In this document: piece by piece, positions 8,835 to 17,962 of the stretch
Position numbering within the stretch: position 1 is the stretch's first letter
Layout of the letters: every line of letters begins with the position of its first letter
Assembly: GCA_036244855.1 (NCBI GenBank)
Contig: BQKZ01004303.1
Location: 33,323 to 51,284, forward strand
DNA length: 17,962 bases
Direction: 5' to 3'
Source of the DNA: Temnopleurus reevesii
Lineage: Eukaryota > Echinodermata > Echinoidea > Temnopleuroida > Temnopleuridae
Translations under genes and position numbers: made by a program
Notes under the pieces: generated by a model
Database searches by the model: none
Seen by the model: the letters and a program-made list of their open reading frames with translations, nothing else
What the model was told of the DNA's origin: nothing

Positions 8835-9806
8835 GTATGTAAATCAGGAAAAAGAACATTGTTCTGGACGTTATTTCACCAAGTAAAGGAAGACTTGTGT
8901 ATTAATTCATGTGCTGAATGATAGAGAATCTTATAGTATAAAATCTAAAAATCAAAATCCAGTCTTTCATAAAGACACCCTAATCTTAAATGATGACTGA
9001 ATGAAACACATCCATTGGTTGCTCTAGCAACTTACCCCTGTGTTAATGGTGCAACCTGCCTGGACGTTATGTATGTCAGTGTGCAGCAGGCTACACTGAT
9101 GTGAACTGTCAATCGGAGATCACAGAATGCTCCAGTGAACCATGTCAGAACGGGGGAAATTGCACTGATTTTGTGAATGGATATGAGTGCGTTTGTCAAC
9201 TAGGTTTCGAAGGTATGTAGATTAGGAAAAAGTACATTGTTCTGGGCGGAGTTTCACCAAATTACAAACTTGAAGAATGTCTGGTTATATTTTAATAATT
9301 GAGAATCTTTATAGTACGCCACTCAATATTTGTACTCTAGTCTTTCTTAAAATGACTCCTATTTTTAACAGACTGGGTGAAAGAACACACTGGGCAATGT
9401 TTAAGTTCACCAGATCATTTAAGATTTAAGAACGACTTAAAGAGAGACTGGTGTACATTAATAAGTATAATATGCAATTCTTGATCATTCAGCACAAAAA
9501 CTAATACCACCTTTTCTGAAAGTTGATCTTGAAGTGTTAAGTTAGGAAGGACTTTCATAATGCATCCAGTAGTTTTTAAAGCCATTCTTCTTAACATATT
9601 TAAGGGATTGATGAAACACTAGTGAAGTCAAATGAGATTTTGCATATTGTTAATGCGTGGCTAATGAGTGATTGCATAGTCATAAGTTAAAAGCGTCCAT
9701 GGATATTTAAACTGGTATCACAAAATGTAATCTGCGTTATTGAAGCAACCTGCTTTGATTAGATATTTTATATCTTGCTACAATCTCTTTTTTTGTCTTT
9801 ATTTAG
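8835..9806 (+). other. Intron E-F, containing the exon E relic
   Basis: A 972-base intron ending in a long pyrimidine tract and acceptor at 9805-9806. Apart from the tandem copy of exon E and its flank, the stretch from about 9400 to 9800 shows nothing recognisable. A 60-residue minus-strand ORF there looks like chance. Confidence 0.7.
9020..9212 (+). pseudogene. Tandem copy of exon E (E'), 5' part damaged
   Basis: This copy of exon E runs to the same donor (GAAG|GTATGT). It keeps cysteine codons where exon E has TGA, and its 3' half reads open ([10 protein letters not shown], then I-T-E-C-S-S-E-P-C). The 5' end lacks the acceptor and first repeat start, has a 4-base gain near 9032 and a 10-base loss near 9066, so the first repeat is out of frame between the two. 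The only nearby acceptor-like AG is tctctag-type at 9025-9026. Probably unused, but its 3' half is better preserved as coding sequence than exon E. Confidence 0.68.
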
Positions 9807-9920
9807 GTGTCCACTGTGAGATTAACATTGATGAATGCTCATCTGACCCATGTTTGAACGGTGCTACCTGCGTAGATGGGATCAATGGCTACACATGTGA
9901 TTGTCTACCAGGCTACGAAG
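9807..9920 (+). CDS. EGF-repeat exon F (one repeat unit)
   Basis: This is the simplest exon: 38 codons, exactly one EGF unit in circularly permuted form. It starts at C6 of the previous repeat (G|GT GTC CAC TGT GAG) and runs through C5 of its own ([10 protein letters not shown] ... C-L-P-G-Y-E-G|GTGAGA). It is phase 1 at both ends, open, and carries the calcium-binding, O-glucose and O-fucose motifs. This one-repeat exon with matching phases is the kind of module that can be duplicated or skipped without loss of frame. Confidence 0.88.
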
Positions 9921-11140
<1,220 letters not shown>

Positions 11141-11250
11141 ATGATAAAAATAGCAAAAGCAGTAGCGACAAATACCTCGATGTCAACGGTGCATTCAGAC
11201 AAAGTTCAATTAAAAAATTGTATCAAACTGTTTATTTCTCTCTAATCTAG

Positions 11251-11481
11251 GTGACTGTCTGGACTTGGTGAATGGCTACGAGTGTGCATGTAGTGGTGGT
11301 TTCTTTGGATTGCAATGTGAGCTAGACGGAGATCAGTGTGAACAGACCCCCTGCCTGAACAACGGGACCTGTGAAGACCTGGTCCTGGACTATCGCTGTA
11401 CCTGTCCAGATGGTCTAGCAGGGACCAACTGTGAAATAGATCTCATTGATGAGTGCCAGAGCTCACCTTGCCAAAATGATG
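11251..11481 (+). CDS. EGF-repeat exon H (paralogue of exon B)
   Basis: The exon has 77 codons, phase 1 to phase 1 (G|GT GAC TGT CTG; AAT GAT G|GTGAGT). It supplies C3-C6 of the repeat begun in exon G, one full EGF starting D-G-D-Q-C-E-Q-T-P-C, and C1-C2 of a further repeat after a lengthened linker (E-I-D-L-I-D-E-C). Size, content and the lengthened linker match exon B (E-I-D-E-F-D-E-C). The frame is open and no relic copies are visible beside it, unlike exon B. Confidence 0.87.
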
Positions 11482-12149
11482 GTGAGTATAATCTTTCTGA
11501 TAATGCATAGAGAAACTAAACATACATGTACTTACTGCATTATAATTCCTTGTGTCATTTTATGTTTTTATCGGTCAGCCTTCAAAATGGCACTTCATTC
11601 TTGGACTGTCACCGAAAAACAGCTGTAATCAGCTCATTGAATTTTACTTTATATTTTTCTTTGTAAATTTCTTGTTTGTTTTCTTTTATACTGATTGTGA
11701 AAAAGATGGATGAATTGAAATCTTTTCCTATTCTGTGCCCATCTAAAGCACCCCTCACTTCTCTGATTCGGAATGATAAGAATTCTAAAATCCTTTGACT
11801 AAATATGATTTTGTATATGGATCGGGCTATATTTTAGAAATCAAGATTTTACATCTTCTTTGAAATCTGAAATGAGCTTCTATTATTTCTGATACTGCAG
11901 AAGAACAAATGAAACTAAAGTGTACAAGTGAACTTGCAGAGGGCCACATTTTAATAGTGAATCAAGCTTTATGGCTATCTCGTGAAATAAGCCACCTCTC
12001 TAGTCCCGTGTGCATCTCTTTAGTGTAGTCTATGGAGATTCAATGAGTCCACTGCCACTGACAAAATGAACGCAAGTCTATGGAAGGGTGGAAGGTTTCA
12101 CGATAATGCCTGCTTTATTCAGATTTTATATACTTCTCTTATATTCCAG
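11482..12149 (+). other. Intron H-I
   Basis: A 668-base AT-rich intron, donor GTGAGT and acceptor cttatattccag. No EGF relic or other recognisable element seen. Confidence 0.72.
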
Positions 12150-12320
12150 GAGAATGCATCAACCTTGTCGGTGGATACGAATGTGACTGCGTTGAGCCTT
12201 GGTTTGGAGACCATTGTGAGTTAGATGGAGACCAATGTGACTCTTCCCCTTGTCAGAATGGAGCCACTTGTCTGGATGGAATCCTAACATTTGTTTGCAA
12301 CTGTGTAGATGGTTATGAAG
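12150..12320 (+). CDS. EGF-repeat exon I (paralogue of exon C)
   Basis: The exon has 57 codons, phase 1 to phase 1 (G|GA GAA TGC ATC; TAT GAA G|GTATGT). It completes the repeat begun in exon H and encodes an EGF starting [10 protein letters not shown] up to C5. It shares with exon C its exact length, the Trp-Phe-Gly before C6 and the D-G-[DE]-Q-C start. The frame is open. Confidence 0.87.
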
Positions 12321-12934
12321 GTATGTAAATAAAGGTGCTGCAGGACTCCCATGGTCATGGAGAATCCTAAACAAATCCTGGAAAAGTCATTGAATTAGAT
12401 TTACTTCTTGTTATGTCTCACAGCTTTCATACTTTGTGATTTTGCTATATATAATTGGTGGTTATCATCATAAAATGTGCAATTTTAGAAACCATTCCAG
12501 AAAGGACGTCATGAAGAGCAGCAATTTAATCATGGAATTCTGTTTTCAAATTTCTGTTCCAATCCTGTGCTGTTGCTGGGCACTTGCCAGTTGTAGACCG
12601 CACTTCAGAATTCACAAGAAGATCATGTATGGTGAACAGAGAGTTTGGCTTCAAAATTTTCTAAGCAATCCCTGTTTATTCCTTACTGGAAATATATACA
12701 GTATGAACTACTTGAATGCGATTCTCTACAGTCTTTGGAATGACCATAGTTCAGGATTTATATTGCCAATAATCAAAGAATGAATAATCCAATAAAATGT
12801 TTTGCTCAAAGTCACTGGTCAAAAGTTGGAATGCTTTTTTCCCTATTTCTAGTATTTTGTGTAAAAATGAAATCAGTGAAGATGTCATTGTTGTTCTTAA
12901 AGTGATTTTACTTTTCTTCTTTTGCTACTAACAG
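12321..12934 (+). other. Intron I-J
   Basis: A 614-base intron. A 115-residue ORF at 12436-12783 lies inside it, but it has no recognisable domain, lies in AT-rich sequence and crosses no splice signal used by the gene, so I treat it as chance. The acceptor for exon J is ttttgctactaacag at 12934. Confidence 0.7.
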
Positions 12935-13789
12935 GTGCATTTTGTGAGATTGAAATCGATGAATGTGAGAGCCAACCCTGTCAGAATAATGCAACATGCA
13001 ACGACTTGATCAATGGATACACCTGTGACTGTGTACCTGGTTACGTCGGTATCACATGCGATGTGGACACCAACGAGTGCGAGAGCATGCCTTGTCTTAA
13101 CGACGCAACGTGTCTAGATTTGCTCAACAGTTATCGATGCGAATGCCCTGGAGGATACACTGGTGTAAACTGCCAGGTGAATATTGACGACTGTGAGGAT
13201 AACGACTGCATGAACGGAGCCATGTGCATGGACGGAATCCAGACCTATATGTGTCTCTGCCAGCCGGGGTTCAGCGGTGACCTCTGTCAGACCGACCTGG
13301 ACGAATGCGAAAGCGACCCCTGTCTTAATGGGGCACAGTGTGTCGATCTGGTGAACGAGTTCCGGTGTGACTGTCTTCCGGGATACGATGGGACACTGTG
13401 TGAGGTGGATGTGGATGAGTGTGCTTCGGATCCTTGTCTGAATGGGGCTACCTGCACTGATGCTGTGGACGGGTTCTTCTGCGACTGCGCCGCTGGGTTC
13501 CAGGGCATCACATGCAGCGTTGAGATCAACGAATGCAGCAGCAACCCCTGCCTATTCAACGGCCTCTGCATTGACCTCATCAACGGCTACAACTGCTCCT
13601 GTGCTCCGGGGTACTACGGATTGCGATGTGAATCAGAGATAAGGGAGTGTGCCAGTAATCCATGTCAGAATTCGGCTTCCTGTGTTGATCTGATCAATGC
13701 TTATCAGTGTAATTGTACGGCAGGATACATGGGTGCGAACTGTGAACAGGAAATAGATGAATGCTCATCTAATCCATGCCAAAATGAAG
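12935..13789 (+). CDS. EGF-repeat exon J (seven full repeats plus two partial)
   Basis: The exon has 285 codons, phase 1 to phase 1 (G|GT GCA TTT TGT GAG; AAT GAA G|GTAACT). It gives C6 of the exon I repeat, seven complete EGFs and C1-C2 of an eighth that exon K completes. Repeat 3 (C-E-D-N-D-C) lacks the O-glucose motif; the others keep it. Repeat 6 has an unusual C-L-F-N-G-L-C between C2 and C3, close to the first repeat of exon L. The frame is open and, from 12959 on, is repeated almost exactly at 14829-15659. Confidence 0.88.
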
Positions 13790-14193
13790 GTAACTTTTTA
13801 GAAATATTCTAGATATAACACATTAGCAATTCAACAAATGATGAAATTTTATATGATCTTAGAAATTGAATTATGCCTTCATTTTGTGTAAATTCATGTT
13901 TTCTATTTGTCCTTCAGACTAAATGTATAAAAGAAAGATACATTGCTGAAAATAGATCATGACTTGATTAAAAACTGGCATTTGGGCTGATGTAAATTTC
14001 TTTACAAGTAGAACAATGCTTACCATGAACCAAATTGTGAAAAAGAGCATTGGTGTATACGATAACATTCTTGATTGATTTTTTTTCTCATATCCATTGT
14101 AATCCTTACTTATACCATGTTTGAGTTGTAAAATACTAAATGTGCTTTTGTACACAGAAGATTGATCAAGTATATTTGACTATTTATTTTCAG
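13790..14193 (+). other. Intron J-K
   Basis: A 404-base AT-rich intron, donor GTAACT and acceptor ttattttcag. By eye it is identical to the intron at 15660-16063 of the second copy. Nothing coding seen. Confidence 0.8.
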
Positions 14194-14481
14194 CCACATG
14201 TATAGACCTACTCAACGACTTCCGGTGTGAGTGCAGCGAGCGATTTGCCGGCACCCTGTGCGAGGTGTTCATCGACGCCTGCTCCTCCAACCCCTGTAAG
14301 AACGGTGCCTTCTGTGCAAACACCGGGGATGGTCAGTTCACATGTACCTGCGTTCCCGGGTTCACTGGCGAGCTGTGCGAGGAGGAGATCATCGAATGCA
14401 TGAGTGATCCCTGCCGGAATGGAGCGACTTGTGTGGATCTTGTCAATGGGTACATATGCGACTGCGCTGCTGGATTTGAAG
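14194..14481 (+). CDS. EGF-repeat exon K
   Basis: The exon has 96 codons, phase 1 to phase 1; the joined first codon G|CC gives Ala, so it starts A-T-C-I-D. It completes the exon J repeat, then encodes one full EGF (F-I-D-A-C-S-S-N-P-C, one residue longer between C3 and C4, with A-N-T-G-D-G-Q-F) and a second (E-I-I-E-C-M-S-D-P-C) up to C5. Codons are GC-richer than in exons B to G (GCC, ACC, CTG, GAG). The donor GTAACC is weak. A copy lies at 16064-16351. Confidence 0.86.
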
Positions 14482-14827
14482 GTAACCCCATTAAGAAAGT
14501 GTTTGGTTGTCAAATAATTGCCATTTTTTGTTTTGAATATGTTAGCGTTCCGTAGGAATAATGGCTGATTGGCATTTTCAAACTAGAATAAGCCAGCATA
14601 CGTGCAAAAATATCTTCCTCATTTTGTACACAGTTATATTAATGAATGTAAGACAATTTGTGAAAAAATACATCAGCTCATCTCACATTACGCCTTCTTT
14701 AAAAACTCATTACTGTGAGCAGAAATGGTAAAGGATTTGGATGACATAACCAACTTCCATTGAAGCATTCACACTAGCTGGATGCAAACCAAAGACATTT
14801 CTTTTATGATCATAAACCCATCGAGAA
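14482..14827 (+). other. Intron sequence after exon K, ending at an N
   Basis: 346 bases of AT-rich sequence from the exon K donor to the single ambiguous base at 14828. Its first part resembles the sequence after exon K' once a net 47-base difference is allowed for (gtgtttggttgtca in both). No acceptor with a pyrimidine tract precedes 14829. Confidence 0.7.
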
Positions 14828-14828
14828 N
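14828..14828. other. Ambiguous base N at the start of the second J-K copy
   Basis: This is the only N in the window. It lies exactly where the near-identical second copy begins: the two bases after it match 12959-12960 and the bases before it do not match. This is what a contig join or a repaired gap would look like. Confidence 0.95.
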
Positions 14829-15659
14829 ATGAATGTGAGAGCCAACCCTGTCAGAATAATGCAACATGCAACGACTTGATCAATGGATACACCTGTGACT
14901 GTGTACCTGGTTACGTCGGTATCACATGCGATGTGGACACCAACGAGTGCGAGAGCATGCCTTGTCTTAACGACGCAACGTGTCTAGATTTGCTCAACAG
15001 TTATCGATGCGAATGCCCTGGAGGATACACTGGTGTAAACTGCCAGGTGAATATTGACGACTGTGAGGATAACGACTGCATGAACGGAGCCATGTGCATG
15101 GACGGAATCCAGACCTATATGTGTCTCTGCCAGCCGGGGTTCAGCGGTGACCTCTGTCAGACCGACCTGGACGAATGCGAAAGCGACCCCTGTCTTAATG
15201 GGGCACAGTGTGTCGATCTGGTGAACGAGTTCCGGTGTGACTGTCTCCCGGGTTACGATGGGACTCTGTGTGAGGTGGATGTGGATGAGTGTGCTTCGGA
15301 TCCTTGTCTGAATGGGGCTACCTGCACGGATGCAGTGGACGGGTTCTTCTGCGATTGTGCCGCTGGGTTCCAGGGCATCACATGCAGCGTTGAGATCAAC
15401 GAATGCAGCAGCAACCCCTGCCTATTCAACGGCCTCTGCATTGACCTCATCAACGGCTACAACTGCTCCTGTGCTCCGGGGTACTACGGATTGCGATGTG
15501 AATCAGAGATAAGGGAGTGTGCCAGTAATCCATGTCAGAATTCGGCTTCCTGTGTTGATCTGATCAATGCTTATCAGTGTAATTGTACGGCAGGATACAT
15601 GGGTGCGAACTGTGAACAGGAAATAGATGAATGCTCATCTAATCCATGCCAAAATGAAG
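14829..15659 (+). CDS. Second copy of exon J (J'), lacking its 5' end
   Basis: This has the same reading frame and protein as exon J from the first D-E-C onward, ending at the same donor (AAT GAA G|GTAACT). The first 24 bases of exon J, including the C6 codon of the previous repeat, and the real acceptor are missing. An AG at 14824-14825 would be in phase (G|AA NAT GAA TGT), but it has no pyrimidine tract. If the duplication is real, this exon is probably unusable as it stands; if it is an assembly join, it is the other allele of exon J. Confidence 0.7.
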
Positions 15660-16063
15660 GTAACTTTTTAGAAATATTCTAGATATAACACATTAGCAAT
15701 TCAACAAATGATGAAATTTTATATGATCTTAGAAATTGAATTATGCCTTCATTTTGTGTAAATTCATGTTTTCTATTTGTCCTTCAGACTAAATGTATAA
15801 AAGAAAGATACATTGCTGAAAATAGATCATGACTTGATTAAAAACTGGCATTTGGGCTGATGTAAATTTCTTTACAAGTAGAACAATGCTTACCATGAAC
15901 CAAATTGTGAAAAAGAGCATTGGTGTATACGATAACATTCTTGATTGATTTTTTTTCTCATATCCATTGTAATCCTTACTTATACCATGTTTGAGTTGTA
16001 AAATACTAAATGTGCTTTTGTACACAGAAGATTGATCAAGTATATTTGACTATTTATTTTCAG
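15660..16063 (+). other. Intron J'-K' (copy of intron J-K)
   Basis: 404 bases, identical by eye to 13790-14193, with the same donor and acceptor. No independent content. Confidence 0.8.
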
Positions 16064-16351
16064 CCACATGTATAGACCTACTCAACGACTTCCGGTGTGA
16101 GTGCAGCGAGCGATTTGCCGGCACCCTGTGCGAGGTGTTCATCGACGCCTGCTCCTCCAACCCCTGTAAGAACGGTGCCTTCTGTGCAAACACCGGGGAT
16201 GGTCAGTTCACATGTACCTGCGTTCCCGGGTTCACTGGCGAGCTGTGCGAGGAGGAGATCATTGAATGCATGAGCGATCCCTGCCGGAATGGAGCGACTT
16301 GTGTGGATGTTGTCAATGGGTACATATGTGACTGTGCGGCTGGATTTGAAG
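16064..16351 (+). CDS. Second copy of exon K (K')
   Basis: 96 codons, phase 1 to phase 1, the same as exon K except for six base changes near its 3' end, one of which changes C-V-D-L-V-N to C-V-D-V-V-N. The donor is GTAGAT instead of GTAACC. The exon is intact and could splice normally from J' or, in the alternative view, is the allelic form of exon K that leads on to exon L. Confidence 0.78.
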
Positions 16352-17062
16352 GTAGATGCATGCTCTGCAGCCATATTTTAATTTTTCAACTCAGCATTAC
16401 TCCTCCTTAAAAAAAGTGTTTGGTTGTCATTTGACTGCTATTTTTGTTATAGGTTTGGATGGTGAGACCTTTATATATAAATTTAATTTATCAAATTTTA
16501 AAAGCTGAAATTACAACTTAGAAGGTAAAGAAAACCCAAAGCAAATAATCTTCAGGTTACTCTGTTTTTATCTTCCTGTAAAATTGAAGAAAAAAAATTG
16601 TCGGGATGTTTTTATAGACTCTTGGTTGATTGAAGGACAACCAAACCTTTTGTTGTTTTGCATGATGTGGAGAAACAAAAAAAAATAAAGAAATTACTCC
16701 ACAATGTACAATTCCTAAATGTTCCCTATATATATATATATATATATATATAACTATTTCAGGAAAACATATTTTGCATCACTCCATAGTGGTTTGTCAA
16801 AGTAATGCTCTGAAACTGATAAAAAGACTGAGAAGAAAAAAAACATTGCAACACAAAAAATGATGGTGAATATACACAAAGAATTTTCAATGTAAAAGAT
16901 GTAATGTAAAACATTGCAACCACCATTATTTTTTTTCTTGTTGGCTAACTGATAGCTCCTACAATCCTGTCCCTATTGTTATAGATTACATATTTATGTG
17001 GAAAAGCGAATAGAATGAAACCCAAGCTGTAGATGACTTGATTGTTTGTCTTTTCTATGTAG
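16352..17062 (+). other. Intron K'-L
   Basis: A 711-base AT-rich intron with poly-A runs, a (TA)n tract and acceptor ttttctatgtag at 17062. No EGF relic seen. Confidence 0.72.
16727..16752. repeat. (TA)13 microsatellite
   Basis: A perfect run of alternating T and A, 26 bases long, inside intron K'-L. Confidence 0.95.
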
Positions 17063-17353
17063 GTGTAAATTGCCAGCTGAACATTGACGAGTGCAGCTCC
17101 AATCCTTGCTTGTTCGACGGGACGTGCATTGACATGATCAATGGCTATACATGTGACTGTCCAAGTGATAGAGCGGGCCTCAGCTGTGAATTTGAATCCA
17201 CCTGTATCAACAATCCTTGTCTGAATGGGGCTCAGTGCCACGACCCTCCAAACGGTGTCGGTGATCCGATCTGTGATTGTATCTTGGGCTTCGAAGGCAG
17301 TCTGTGTGAGATCAACGTGGATGAGTGCGCTTCAAACCCTTGTGGGTCAAATG
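17063..17353 (+). CDS. EGF-repeat exon L with an atypical second repeat
   Basis: The exon has 97 codons, phase 1 to phase 1 (G|GT GTA AAT TGC; TCA AAT G|GTATGT). It gives C6 of the previous repeat, a calcium-binding-type EGF ([16 protein letters not shown]), and a second EGF starting E-S-T-C-I-N-N-P-C. The second lacks the D-x-D-E calcium motif and has an 11-residue C3-C4 segment (H-D-P-P-N-G-V-G-D-P-I) instead of the usual 8. C1-C2 of a third repeat follow ([14 protein letters not shown]|). Three decaying copies of its 3' half follow in tandem. The exon that completes the third repeat is not visible in the window. Confidence 0.84.
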
Positions 17354-17392
17354 GTATGTAGAAGGGTAATTTCACGTTAGCAAAAAGTTTAC

Positions 17393-17520
17393 CTGTGTTG
17401 ATAATCCTTGTCTGAATGAGGCTCAGTGCCACAACCCTCAAAATGGCGTCGCTGATCCGATTATACGATTGTACATCGGGCTTTGAAGACACCTTGTGTG
17501 AGATCAATATTATAGGTGCA
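17393..17520 (+). pseudogene. Decayed copy of exon L 3' half (L')
   Basis: Matches the second EGF of exon L from tacctgtgttgataatccttg onward. A base gain around 17460 (gattatacgattgtac) shifts the frame and removes C4, leading to a TGA near 17484. The end has lost the N-V-D-E-C segment and the donor. Non-functional. Confidence 0.75.
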
Positions 17521-17562
17521 GGTTAAATCCATGAGTTCAAATGTTGACTAGATTCGCTACAG

Positions 17563-17730
17563 AAAAATTCTTAACCTGTGTTAGTAATTCTTGTCTGAAT
17601 GGGGCTCAGTGCCACGAACACGAGCCGAACGGTGTGGGCGATATCATATGTGATTATATCTTGGGCTTTGAAGGCAGTCTGTGTGAGATCAATGTGGATG
17701 AGTGCGCTTCAAACCCTTGTGGACAAAATG
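17563..17730 (+). pseudogene. Copy of exon L 3' half (L''), open but lacking C5
   Basis: With the AG at 17561-17562 as acceptor this copy is 56 codons, phase 1 to phase 1, and open (L-T-C-V-S-N-S-C-L-N-G-A-Q-C through N-P-C-G-Q-N-G|GTAATT). C5 has become Tyr (C-D-Y-I-L-G). Splicing exon L to it would join C2 of one repeat straight to C1 of another, breaking the EGF fold. It is therefore best read as a relic that happens to remain open, though use as an alternative exon cannot be excluded. Confidence 0.65.
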
Positions 17731-17773
17731 GTAATTAGAAGGCCAATTTCCCATATTTTCACTCAGAAAACTT

Positions 17774-17930
17774 CTTAACCTTGTCTATAAGCAAGTTCTT
17801 AATGGAGCTCAGTGCCATAACTCGCCGAATGGTCTGGACGATCCAATCTGCGATTGTATCTTGGGCTTCGAAGGCAGTCTTTGTGAAATGAATGTGGAGG
17901 ATTGTGCTTCAAATCCTTGTGGGTCAAATG
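17774..17930 (+). pseudogene. Copy of exon L 3' half (L'''), C1-C2 lost
   Basis: From gctcagtgccataac on, it reads in frame through C3-C6 and the next V-E-D-C-A-S-N-P-C, ending at a possible donor G|GTATAA. The C1-C2 part is scrambled (ttgtctataagcaagttctt). The following gtagaaggcc resembles the flank of exon L and of L'', so the repeated unit includes intron sequence. Confidence 0.72.
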
Positions 17931-17962
17931 GTATAAAGTAGAAGGCCAAACATGAAAAAAAA

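Larger units (their letters stand above)
8636..9395 (+). repeat. Tandem duplication, unit about 380 bases, of exon E plus intron
   Basis: Unit 1 runs from about 8636 (tgctcaagcaac) to 9019. Unit 2 begins at 9020 (tgctctagcaac) and fades near 9395. The match includes most of exon E, its donor and some intron, for example gtatgtaaatcaggaaaaag against gtatgtagattaggaaaaag and later gagaatctt and agtctttc words. The two copies differ by many substitutions and small indels, so the duplication is not recent. Exact edges need an alignment. Confidence 0.72.
12959..16351 (+). repeat. Near-identical direct duplication of exons J-K, offset 1,870 bases
   Basis: Positions 12959-14481 reappear at 14829-16351 with a constant offset of 1,870 and no indel. 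By eye 13 single-base differences are found, in two clusters: seven at 13377-13488 (all synonymous) and six at 14393-14468 (one changes Leu to Val, 14439/16309). The 404-base intron shows none. After the exon K donor the copies diverge, with a net 47-base gain in copy 2. It may be a real tandem duplication or two alleles joined in the assembly. Confidence 0.9.
17210..17962 (+). repeat. Tandem array of about 190-base units derived from exon L
   Basis: The shared word ctgaatggggctcagtgcca or its close variants occurs at 17221, 17412, 17595 and about 17798, giving spacings near 191, 183 and 203. Each unit carries an EGF half-exon and a short intron piece containing tagaaggg or tagaaggcc. The array runs to the window end, where a short A run (17955-17962) is seen. 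Confidence 0.78.

Noticed and set aside
12436..12783. 115-residue ORF inside intron I-J
   Set aside because: It is AT-rich, has no EGF spacing or recognisable domain, and lies between a good donor and acceptor. No evidence that it is a gene.
17955..17962. Terminal A run as a polyadenylation tail
   Set aside because: It is eight bases of genomic A at the window edge, follows a decayed exon copy, and has no polyadenylation signal in a clear 3' UTR.

Overview
The window is eukaryotic genomic DNA carrying an internal part of one very large plus-strand gene. At least twelve exons can be read, all encoding tandem EGF-like repeats of mostly 38 residues (C1-C6 spacing, D-I-D-E-C starts, C-x-S-x-P-C and N-G-A-T-C motifs). 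Every exon is bounded by AG and GT and is in phase 1 at both ends. No start codon, signal peptide, transmembrane segment, non-EGF domain or final stop is visible, so both gene ends lie outside. The AT-rich introns, the GAT/GGT microsatellite, the massive EGF arrays and the allele-like duplications fit a marine invertebrate deuterostome, most likely a sea urchin. The protein is Notch-like or fibropellin-like, but the species and gene identity are inferred and no symbol is assigned.

Layout: partial intron (1-382); exons A (383-667), B (1143-1373) and C (2103-2273), with three decayed exon copies between B and C; the giant exon D (3479-7234, 33 EGF starts, 1,252 codons, no intron); exon E (8607-8834) followed by a decayed tandem copy; exons F (9807-9920), G (10312-10482), H (11251-11481), I (12150-12320), J (12935-13789) and K (14194-14481); a near-identical second copy of J and K (14829-16351) starting at the only N in the window; exon L (17063-17353); then three decaying tandem copies of part of L to the end. 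Leaving out the second J-K copy, about 60 EGF repeat starts are encoded. A-B-C and G-H-I look like two copies of one exon block.

Main oddities. (1) Exons D and E hold seven in-frame stops; six are TGA exactly where a conserved EGF cysteine belongs and one is TAA at a Tyr position, yet D has no frameshift in 3.75 kb and no cysteine changed to another residue. (2) The J-K duplication has an identical intron, with sequence differences in two tight clusters, and joins at an N. (3) Three separate places show EGF exons being copied in tandem and decaying. (4) All exons are 1-1 symmetric, so the stop-bearing exons could be skipped without a frame change.
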